Assembly: GCA_004794655.1 (NCBI GenBank)
Contig: SMMW01000622.1
Location: 496,001 to 560,000 of the forward strand
Source: Marisa cornuarietis
Taxonomy: Eukaryota > Mollusca > Gastropoda > Architaenioglossa > Ampullariidae
DNA: 64,000 nucleotides
Reading direction: 5' to 3'
Shown: positions 23,101 to 35,100 of the stretch, piece after piece
Layout of the letters: each line of letters opens with the position of its first letter
How positions within the stretch are numbered: position 1 is the first letter of the stretch
Made by a program: the position numbers and the translations under genes
Notes under the pieces: model-generated
Told to the model about the DNA's origin: nothing
The model's database searches: none
What the model saw: only the letters and a program-made list of their open reading frames with translations

Positions 23101-26100
23101 CTTCAGTGATTTACATTATTTTACAATCTATGTAACACAATGTTTCATAAATGGTGAAGTCAGCAAAATTCCCAACTTTCAACTAAGCCTGTGCAATGAG
23201 GTAAAAAGGCAATCGCACATTTCCAATTCACCGAAGAGATAAACAAGGTTGGTGGCTTTTTGGTGGAAATAATGCTGTGGGGAATGGGGAAGATATAAGT
23301 TGTCACCATGATGGGTGATTCAAGTATTTGCAAAATAATGAGGTAAAAGTGTACTTTCATGTTTGGCGCTTGCTTTAAACTAATGTATGAGATTACCAAA
23401 AATTTATGCTGTAAAGAGAGAAAAATGTGTGCATTCAAATTTAAGAAAGCCTTGAAATAAAAAAATAAAAAGTAATTACATGTTTTAAAATACTCACTAA
23501 ACAGTGCCATGGAGATCTTCTCTGAGATGTGACTATCATCCATAAAACCACCAACAACATGGAATTCCAGCCTGAAAAGTTTGCATCACTTATAAGCATA
23601 TACCTCAGTAACTGTATTCTCTGTGTGTGTGTGAATATGCCTGCCTGCATGCTTGTTAACATATGCATTGATCTATTGATCTCAGTATATAGCTATGTGC
23701 ATCCATCTGCTTGTGAGTATACTAATACAGATATCTATTAAGATGGTACTCAATTTTAGGCTGCTTTCTGTGTGACAAAAAGTTCTGAGCACATTTGAGC
23801 ACATTATGGTAAAATTGTGCAATATTTGTTTGCAATCAGATTTTTTTTTTATTTACTGCTTTGAAATGTGCAAGTAAGAAGTTCGTGTATTGAAAAGCTC
23901 TTCTTATAAATCTCCAGTTTGGGGAAGAAGCACAATTGTAATGTCTTTGTAGAATCCTATGGTTACTGAAGGAAAGATTGTCAACTTGAATGGTCACAAA
24001 AAATATTATCATGTTTTAATGTCTTTCAACCACATTTATGGATAACAGAATGAGAACATTTAAAAAGTTTGTTTTAATAATAAAGTTAGGCACTTTAGAG
24101 GTGGACATCATGAGTGGTTTGTCTTTTTTTTAAGAATAATGATAATTGAATTTGTTAAGTGGATTTCCAAGTGTGAATAAGCTCAGCATATTGCATACAA
24201 AAGACTACAAACAAACCAGCGATGAACCATACAAGAAACATAAGTGTCAACAAACTTTAAGACACCATGACAAAAATGTGAATTAAAGGTGTTGCCTAAG
24301 ACAAGCCTGTGGCTCTGTGTAAACTCTAGGAGCCTCAGGTCTCTATCATTAGTTTCCGCTAGACCAAGTTTGCCTACCATTCCTGCCTATTTTTGGTACA
24401 TGTCTAAGCCTATCTTGACGTTCCAGCTGCCAAGCATGAAGAGGATATCCTTCTTCAGTACTGCCTTTAAGATTCTATCTAGTTGTTCAAAGAACTCTCC
24501 TAATTGGTTGGAGAAGAAATGGGTGCCACCAAGTGCACAAGCCAAACAGGTGGATTCTGAGGTATGCAAGCCACTTGACAGCAGACCAGAACTAAGCAGT
24601 GCAATATAACTTCCCCAGCGTTCAAAATAGGGGAAACTAGAGAGAAAAAACGGATTTCGAGGAATGTGAGCCACTTCACAATCTACTACATGGTGCAATG
24701 GTATTTCTCTATGGTGACCGGACACTTAATCCCCGGACACTTCATCCCCGACACTTCATCCCCTAGACACTTAATCCCCAGACACTTCATCCCCAAATCG
24801 CAACACAACAATCAAAACTGCTATTTTGTGAACTTGAAATATTATAACCGTAAGAGAAATGTGTCGTGTGGTAACTCTGGTAAGACTGGGTTGCGCTGGG
24901 TTTACAATTAGCGATCTACCCTCTAGGCGATACTTTTGAGTTGAAATTTCATTTTGAGGATGAAGTGTCTGGGGATGAAGTGTCTGGGGATTAAGTGTCT
25001 AGGGGATTAAGTGTCGGGGATGAAGTGTCTGGGGATTAAGTGTCTGGGATTCTTTCTCTATACCTCAGAAAAGAGAAAGAATGACCCCAGTGCTGCGGCA
25101 AATGGTGCACACACAGCTTTTTGCCTGCTACTTATACAAAAAACTTAGGTGCTAAGTCACATGGTCTGGTGTCACTCACCTTGCTCATGGCTGGGGGTGA
25201 ATGGTGGAGGGAAACAAAAATAAGCCCAGTACATGCTGTTCAAAACAAGCATTCCAGACATTATCTATAGTGTGATTAATACATTCAGAAGTAAATTTCT
25301 TCCCTAAATATAATCTCTTTTATACAATTCATGTCTTATATCAGAGGTAATTGTAGGCTGCGGCCTTGCGGGATTCCCGCAAAATTTCGCTGAGGGGCGC
25401 ATAGTCAGCACCCGCAAAAATACCATGTATGGTGCACTTTTAAACATGTGGTGCGGGACTTCAAAAATAATTGTTGCCATTCTTCACGCTGTCAAGTCAG
25501 AGCTATTGTCTTTACTCCTTCCAGTGTGATCTCTACTTCATTGCTGTTCCCCGCTAAGGCAGTAGTTGACGCCTGTTGTGGTCCCTGCGTTGAGCGGTGT
25601 CTATGTCTCTTCCCCATTTTAAGCACTAAGAGCATGTTTTCTATTAGTGTGAATATGCGCTATAAAAATCTTCATTTATTATTATTATTATTCTATAGTT
25701 CTGGCACTGTTTGCTGTTTCCTTTTTTTGAGAGGGGTATGACTAGTGACTGCATCCATTCTCTGGGCCATTCTTTGCATTCCCAGAATTTTTGGCACAGA
25801 ACAGCGAGACCCTTTGTAGTTTCTCCCAAACCCTGCTTGAGCAGCTTAGCTGGCACCTTATCAATGCCTGGCGACTTCAGGCTGCATACAGCTCATTCGA
25901 CCTCTTCCCATACTGGTAGGTCTGCAGGTTCACTGTTTCTAGTCTTGTTTTTAAGGATGTTGGCATCGGTCTTCAACAGGTCTTTGCAGTACTCAGACTA
26001 TCAGCTGAGTACAGCATTGCTTTCCTTGATGACTGAGGTGTTGTGTTGATTTGTGTTAGTGAGAGTCCTTAGGTATGCCATTTTGCTGTCACCTCTTGCC

Positions 26101-29100
26101 ATTCCATCCTCTTTGATCCGGCATTGGCTCTCAATCCAGTTCTCCCTAACTGCCTTCATCGCTTTCTTGATGGCATAGTTCAAACAATATTTGGAAGTAG
26201 ATGCTTTGGGTTCTCTTTTCTTTTCCCTCTTCAAGACCCTCCTTTGGTCACAGAGATCTAGAATGTCATTTGTGACCCATGGCTGTTTCTTATTCCTGTG
26301 TCACCCTGGAACCTCCTGGGCTGTTGACAGTAGCACTTGTTTAATGTTTCCAATGAAGATGTATACATTACATTCCACCAGGTTCAGTGCAGCAAATTTT
26401 CCTCCAAATGTGGCCTTGAAGACTTCTGCAACATTTGAGTCTTGCAGCTTCTCCAAATCCAAGCAAATTTGGGGGTGTTTGAGAGTTGCTTTGCTTTCAG
26501 CTTCAGTTTCAGGTTCTTTAGAACAAGGTCATGGTCGCTACCTATATCAGCACCTGTGTGCATCCCTATCTTGGCTTTGTTGATGCTGAATTTGAAAGGT
26601 CATGGCAGCAGGATAAAGTTGATTTGTTTATGGACCAATCCATCTGGTGAGTGCCACGTGGCCGTCTTTGATTTCTTGTAGGAGTGTAAGGTATTGGCTA
26701 AGGTGAGTCTCTGGCTCTGCACAAGTTCTAGAAGTCTGATGCTCCTGTCATTGGTTTAACCAAGGTCAAATTTGCCCACTGTTCCTGCCCATTGCTGGTT
26801 GGCCTTTGGGGTGACCTTAGTGTTCCAGTCACCATTCCTTTTTCCTTTTTCGGAACTGGTTTTACAGCCTTATCTAGTGGCGGAGGAAAGCCGGAAAGAA
26901 CAAAAGAAGTCTTATGTCAGCAACACTCTTGAGGCCATCCTTGAAGTTGGCGACAGAGTGCTCGTTAAAGGATGGCGTTCGATGGGAAGCACAAACTGGC
27001 AGAGAAGTGGGAACAAGAGGTTTATGTGGTTCTGAGGAAACCCAACACGAACATACCAGTGTTTGTGGTGAGATGCAAGGATGGCAGTGGTCGGGATCGC
27101 ACATTACACAGAAACGTCCTCTTACCACTCACTAGGCCACGCCCTCAAGGATCATGAAGGGCAACTGCCCACGACACGGCGGGCCTGGAAGCACAGCCAG
27201 GGAAGACGCCACCGCATGAACACAGCAGACAGCAGTGAGGCCAGTAGGTCTGAGGTCGACACAGGCGAGTATGACGACGAAATGTTGGGGGTTCATGTAG
27301 CAGCATCCGTGATGTGCAAGGGACTGATGCGTTTAGTGATCGAGACGATCCTTGGATGTGGCAGAAGAGGAGCAAGAGATATCCACTGCAGAAACAGAGA
27401 TTGAGGAACAGGACCTGGGCCAGCCATGACCCCGCCCACTACCCAGACGAGGAGCTGGGGGGAGGCCTCAAACTGCACCAGCATAGCAACACTCTGGGGA
27501 GTATGTGTCGAACCAGCAGCAGATGATACTTTCACCTGCAGCCACAAGAGCAGTGGAGACAACCATAGACAGACTGCAATGTGTGTTGAAGGCAATATTG
27601 AATATGGATTATATGCTTGCAACAGCAGCCATCAAAGCCTGCATGATTGTAACGTTTCACGGTTCAAACCTTTTCTTTATACTATTTCATCATTAATACT
27701 ATTCATTTTAGTAAGTGTCCAAAGGCCTGGGGAGGGGAACAGCGGCATGTTCCTGAATAGTCTCGTGAGCTGTGACGTTGACCTGCGTATTACATCACAC
27801 CATGATGTAACTAAGAGATGGGAGATCTTTGTTTTGAAAAGAAGGATGATGTCCATTTGTAATGCGCAGGTATCCATTCAGAAGAATGCTCATTGCGAAG
27901 CAAAAACAAAAAAATAAAGAAATAGAATAAAAAAGTAAATAAATAGATAAAACACCAGGAAAGTAAAAAATAAAGACAGAAGTGTTGTTTAAGTCTGTCT
28001 TAAATGAAATCTTAGTAGAAGGCATCGTGGTGTGGTGTAATAGTGGCCGCAACGGACTATTCAACGTGATGATCCGACTACAATTTACAGAAATTAATGC
28101 AGTCAGTCGGCATGGATCCCGCAGAGCGATCAAGTCGCCAGGCAATCCTCTTAGCAACCAAGCGGCTAGGGGCTTGATTGGCTGAAAACCGGAGGAAGAA
28201 GAATAGTTAGGCACGGGGCTAACGATACCGGTCATTCGGCAGCAACCACTGAGAGCGAACAGAGCTATACGGCGGCATTCCTGAAAAACCGTTAGCGACT
28301 CCACATAGGAGTTGATTCTGAGACAATCCACCAGAGAGGAGCAAGTTGTATGGAGATGGCAGACTGTCTTTGCAAACCATTGACTCTACTCCAGAGTGAC
28401 TTATTCTGCGGCAACCACTGTGAGAGAACAGAGCTATACGGGACATTGACTGTAATACGTTAGTGCATTCTGAGGCGATCTACTAGAGAGAAGCGAGTTG
28501 TACGGAGGCGTCAGACAGTCACTGCAAACCATTGTCTCTACTCCTGAGTGACTGATTCTGTGGCAAGCAGGTAAGGGAAAAAACTGTTCGGCACGGTTTT
28601 AGCAGGAGTCTTTACTGCAAACCGTCAGTGTCACGACTGTAGAGGACAGGTCATCAGAGAAGAGAGAACTTACGGTGACGACAGAAGCTTTGCTGCAAAC
28701 AGGTAGCATCTTCACCACCAGGGGCTATGTCCAACTTTATAAACAATAATTTGGACGAATTGTTGTGACATCGTTTCATATTGGATACCGGGTCACCTGT
28801 ACTACGTCATACTAGTGCACCATTCACAACACTGGCAGCTGTTAACACCAATCAGAGCGAAAGAATGAGCGACAGTTCGGGTTATTGGGACTTGAAAGTG
28901 TGCATTTCTCGTGGTTCTGAAAAACTGCTACTTAGCACAAGAAATGCAGACTTTAACATCCCAATAACCTGAACTGTCGCTCATTTTCTCTGTTTGGTGT
29001 TGACTGCTGCCAATGTTGTGAATGGTGCACTAGTGTGACGTAGTACACTGTTACCGGCGCTCGTTGATCGCAGGTGCAAATCGCATACTTTGCTAGCGGA

Positions 29101-32100
29101 TAATTAATTAACGGATGGTTTTTGGAGGCTGAAATTTACAGGTTATATTTATATCGCATATATCTACCGATATCTGCAAGAAACGCAAACCATTCAGGTT
29201 GGTCTTTAAGAACTTCTCGCTCATCATTTTCATTTTTCAACTGCCTCCCATTACAAGATACATTACAGATTATTATTAAATGTCTTACTGATAAATAAAG
29301 AAATATACACAAATAAAAGAATAAGTTATTACTTTCTGCATTTAAATATATTCAATTATAGCCCAATACAATTAAGGCAATCAGACTTGACTAACCTGCC
29401 TTCCAACTTGTGTTGCGACAGCTCTAAAATCAGCTGTACCATGGCTTGAACTCCCTGCCTCATACTGCATCCATCAAAATGCAGCATACATACAGCACCA
29501 GAACCTGAAAATTATTCAAACTCTCAAAGTTGCGAATACTATATTTTGTCAAGATCCCATTCTGCAAAAATGTGTGCGTGTTTGCAAATGAGAGAGAGAG
29601 AGTATATGTGCATGTGCACTTATATGCATATTTTATTTCACATAAACATATACTTATGGATTTTTAATGTTTTCATACATTTGAATGTTTCAGGCATTTT
29701 CATGAAGATCATATATGCTAGCTGGTAAAATGTCTTTATGAAATTATTATAGCAAACATTTGTGAAACCAAAAACAAAAAAAGAAAAAGATAACTTTGTT
29801 AAATGTTACTGGTATTGCATCACTTTACATCTGTTATGTTTACATACCTGTTACAGTGTTAAATTTGTAGGTATTGCATCATTTTATATCTATTGTGCTT
29901 TACATACCTGTATGTCTCAGAATACCAATGTGACAGGTTGTTGCACTTTCAGAGCCAATAATTTTTATCACATCTGCATGTATAAAAGTGACATTTTTAA
30001 TGAACAGAAATTACCATAAAAGACTTGTTATATGGTAGAAAGGAAACTAAACCTTCACACTTAAAAAAATTGGCACTCACTGGAGCTTTCGGCATATATC
30101 TGCAAGCCTTCATCAGCAAATATAAGCTGTAAGCTTTTTATATCTTCTGAATCAATGCAAAATCTTTACCAATATTTACTGACAAAGAAGCGCAAATAGT
30201 ATTAACACAAGTTATTGGGTGACTTGGAAGTAGAACCTTTTTAAAACTTGGAATCTACTATTCCCATGATTGGAGCAGTGATGGCGCCTATAGTGATTTT
30301 AATGAATACATTTGGGAAAAGAAACGAAAAACTTTAAAATATAGTATCAACATTTCACAAAAAATATGAAAAAATATATTATGAATAATCCATCTGTAGA
30401 CCTAACAGTCCTAGAAGAAAAGGTTGATACCTAGCAGACAGTTTGAAAGGAGGAAAGCCATAACATTTCATGACTCAAATGCTTTAGCATCTTGTTATTT
30501 GTTGTGATTTTGAGGAAGTGTATCTTTATCTGTTTGGATCTGCAGCCACAGTCTCAAGAAAGTCATGTGACTGCATGATGCAGGCCACTATAATCTGCCT
30601 CAAAACATAATGCTCTAAATTACTGACACCACTGAGGGTCAAGCATCTTATATTATACGAAACAAGGGTCCTTTTAGTGATGTAGTAAATTTTAATTTAG
30701 AAAGAGTAAAACACAGTCAGTTATATTTAGGTAGGGAAGTCTGTCAGCATGGACATGCCTAAGTTGAAGTGTCATAGGTGACAGCAGTAACAAACAGAGC
30801 TTCCTTAATCACTTGTATTTTAGAAGATGTAGTCAAGGATAGGTAAATAGCAGCTTCACAAGGAAACACCAGCATTTAGATGAAAACCTTCAAAGTGCAC
30901 TGACAGCAGTGAAGAATGGGGTTCTACTTACCATTAACCATTGGTAATCAGCTACTTTTGGAATGAAGAGGCATGGTAAAGGCATCAAGTGACCCAAACA
31001 GGCCTAGCTTCCAAATTGATCGCTAGCATAGGAAAGATGATAGTCGTCAGGTGTTTTGTGAAATGAGAAAAAACATCATCTGACTTTCATTACTTTTACT
31101 TCTTCATCTAGTGACAAGGTAACACTAAACATATGCAGCAACAGTTACATTGTCACTTACATTATAGAAATGTGTGTTGTGGGTGAGTAGAGAAATGGCA
31201 ACTAGAAGCAAAAAATGACCTGATCTGTTGAAAAAGAATAAGAATAATAAAATAGATGAGCAGCAGTAAATCATAATGAGGAGCACCTGATTTTGGAAGA
31301 TCCATTTAGAAACTTTGCAAAGTGAATCCCTAAATAAGGCAAGCAACAAGAATCACTCTTTTTGTGCAGTCCACAAGTTGCCATGGAACCTGACAGCAAG
31401 ATTGTAGGGTTCATGTTGGTCTCATGTTCACAAACAGCTGTCCAAGGATTCATCAAATCCAAGTTCAAATTCAGTTACCATCTGTTTAAGTTCAGGACAA
31501 CCGTTCATCTTTAAGATAATAATAATAATAATAATAGTGAAGATTTTTATAGCGCATATTCACACTCATAGAGAGCATGCTCTTAGCGCTTAAAACGAGG
31601 AAGAGACGTGGACTAAGTAGACACAGAACAAAGGGGACGAAAGAAAACGACAGTCCTGACGAAACAGAAAAAATTAAAAGGCATCAAGTAACAGGAACAG
31701 AAAAATATAGTGATTCTGCGAGAAAGATGGGTAAAGTAGCAAGAGGGAAGGGGGCGGGGTTAAGAAGGACGAGCATTGTGCGGACTGTGTTAGGAGAAAT
31801 GCTCAAGGAAGAGGTGCGTTTTCAGTGCAGATTTGAAAGATTCAGTTGTAGGAAGGTGGCGGATATGGAAAGGAAGAGAGTTCCATTGTTTTGCAGCACA
31901 GTAGCCAAAAGTCCTGTGACCATATGTTGTTGTTCTGATCAATGTTCAAGTTCACCTTTGACTGTCATCTTATTCAGATTTGAGTCCACACTTACATTCT
32001 CCATCACCATCACAGAGAAATTCCTGAGAAGCTAAGTGACAGTAGTCAAGGCAGTGTTCTCCAGCTAGCATTCCTCACCAAAGGACACTATCATCTTTTA

Positions 32101-35100
32101 AAATATATCCATTGCCCATGGTTAGTTAGTTTCAACGACAAAAGTGTTAAATGCTGCTCAGTCCTTATTGTTTTAAAAGATTAGGATCATGACATGTGGT
32201 GTAACATAAAAGTCTATGCAAAGTTTGCACATTACCAACACCTTTTGACTTCTTACAATATTACAGAGTTTGGCATGAAGGGTTATGACTTATTATGCAA
32301 AAATACAAAACTGACAAGAGTTTTCTTTGTTGTTGTTTAACACTATGTCAACAACAGAGGCTAAATGAAGGTGAGAAATGGTTATGTTTATTAAATAAAT
32401 TTAGTTAAAAGAGGAAAACAAGACTACCTGATGAGATATTAATAAAATGAATAAACAATATAAATCAACAAAATATAAAAGATACAAAAGAAAAAAAAGC
32501 AGTCTGTTGAAAGACATGCTGCCATCCTCAAAAATCCAAATTTAAAATTAACCTTGGAAGTAAATTAATAACCTTAAATCAGACAAGACAGCTGAATGTC
32601 TTTCAAAACTAAAAAACTGGAACTAGGCTATCCTCAAGCTGGTAGCAGGATATCACCCCCAATCCAGCACATCTCCAGGTAGTGGATAGGAAACAGCCTC
32701 TAGATATGTACATAAGCTGTGAAATAATCCCGGTTTTCTGATGAGGCTTATCTGTTGATCAGATTGTGTGCTTTTGCAGGAGTTTAGACTTTAGAACAAT
32801 GCTGCATGCCTTGTTTTCCATAAATCTAAGCATGAGCACATTACACTTTTGTGAAGGGAACTTCACTGGTTGCCATATAGTACAAAATAGCAACATTAGC
32901 TTTTTGCCATTTTGAGACCACATTTCCAGCCCTTCTTTCGGCAACTCTGTCCACCTTTTTTCCTTCTAGATTTCTACGTTCCTCTATAGCAGGGGTGGGT
33001 AATGTCCAACCCACAGGCCAAGGCAACCACAGGCAAGACTTTAAATTCAATAAATCTAGGAGCTTTTTTCATAGCAACATAAATTTATATTAAGTGAATC
33101 ATAATAATGTAAATTTTGAGGGACAAGCAAAGAATGAGATTACAGAAAAGACACATTCGAATAGATGCTTCTCATCAGCTGCCCACAGCCCATCTGCCTG
33201 TACTGTAGTGACTCAGAGGAAAATTAGAGCCACGCAGGCCTGGAATGTATATGCTGCAAAAGTTTTAATATACTGTGGCAAAACTACAGCTTCACCAACT
33301 AATTTTTAAGTTGGTAATTTTGTATGGTCCGGAGATGATGTTATAAATATATAAATGGCCCTTGGAAGAAAAAAAGTTTCCCCACCCCTGTTCTAGAAAA
33401 ATGCAGCTGACTGTCCCTTGGAAAAACTTAAAAGTTTTTTTTTTGGTGGGAGTATGTTTGGCTTTGTTGTCCCTTCCTTTTCAGCTGAGACATGCATCAT
33501 TATCAGCATTTAAGCAGAAGCTTAAGACACGCATCCTGATTTGGCCGATAGCATGTGCTTGATTGTTTAGATAATGCAGAATCTTGTTATGCTGTTTGTA
33601 TGATCTTAGTGTGTGTTAGTTTTTTGTAATGTGCTGTGAGCCATTAGGAAATGAAGCTATGTAAGTAGTCTTCGTTATTATTATTACATCACAACTGCAA
33701 AACCTTCCCTCAGAAGAGGCTGAAGGCAACACCAACTACTGGCAGTCTACAACAGTCTGAATAAGAATTCAGTCACATGCCCAAATTTTATCCCAGGGTG
33801 GTGTGTACTGAACACACCATTTAGCTTTTAGTTTCTGAAGAAAGCACATGGATACCTACCAAAAGCTCCAGGGAGGGTTATTTTTGTCCCCCTTGAGTGT
33901 AAAGTGTTAACTTTTCTTCTACATGGGCTTTGTGATTTTGGGGATAGTCACAATGCATATCTGTAACAGAGGACTGGGAAAACATCAATCTGTGCTCAGG
34001 AAGAATAGACTGTTTTAGTGTGGTATCATTATGAGAGAAGTTATGCTTCGTGAAGCAAGCATTAAAAGAATTGAGTGGGAAGATAATGATCTTCAATGTC
34101 CACATGCTGCACAGGTTTTTAAAGAGCATTTGCTATGCAGTTAACAGAGGACATTGTTTTAACACCATGCCATGCAGCCCTAAGGTCAGCACTACTGAAC
34201 TGCAACTAAACCTTGTCCTTTTGCTTTTGAAACATCTATATATTATATTACAGCGTAAGATTCTTTTCAGTGTCAAATCATTTGAGAAACTGAACACTTA
34301 TTCTGAAAGACTTCTTTCCTGTACATTCAGCAATGGCATGTAAGTTTCCTCTGCATTTGCATTTTCGAGATTCAACAATTTCTGTATCATCTGTATCATT
34401 TGTATCTGTACCATCTGTACTAGCACAGACACTGTGTGCTAGGAGAAGGTGTCTGGTAAAGCACAGAAATGAAGTCACATACAGTTTTCTTTGCCCGGAA
34501 TGAGATTTGAACATGAGGGAAACTGCTTTTATCAAGTTTCATGCTTCTCCTTCCGATTTCATGTTTGAAACAATAATTAGTGGTATGAAAGAAGTCTTTT
34601 GTGTGTGATATTTATATCTTAGCCCCTGAATGGTAATACACTATTATTAAAATAAAAAATAAAATACCATCATCTGGGCATGTCCCACCATACTCTCTCT
34701 GTCCAATGTACAGAAGATCTTTGGGGCCAAATTCATTAGGTTTTTGGCTCGTTAAATAAGACGCAGAAACCTGCAACAGTGAACAAAGCAATATGCATTA
34801 TACAGATTTTAGGAAAAGTTACACCATTCACATCTAGAAGTCTGTTTCAAGGTCTATGCATTGAAGAAGATGGAGATGACTAAGGAGTGGCTCATTTTGG
34901 AGTGGTGAAAAGTGTATTCATCATTTCAAATATGTTTCAATTTGGTGAGTGTTGTTATTTGCACTAGTTTGGAGAGCACCTCTAGTTTTGTGCCAATTAT
35001 TTGAAATTGCAGATTGTTGACAGCTTTTTGCCCTTGACTTTGATAGCTGTCTTGATGCTGTCAGTGTTGTTGTTTATCATCTTAGTATTTCCTGTATTCA

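Noticed and set aside
27795..28331. 178-residue minus-strand ORF
   Set aside because: It lies wholly in the truncated LTR, antisense to it, and the related LTR at 11937-13431 does not preserve the frame.
30541..30610. Candidate for NTAN1 exon 3
   Set aside because: The minus-strand frame has an early stop and no TTCH motif. The true exon was found at 29908-29973.
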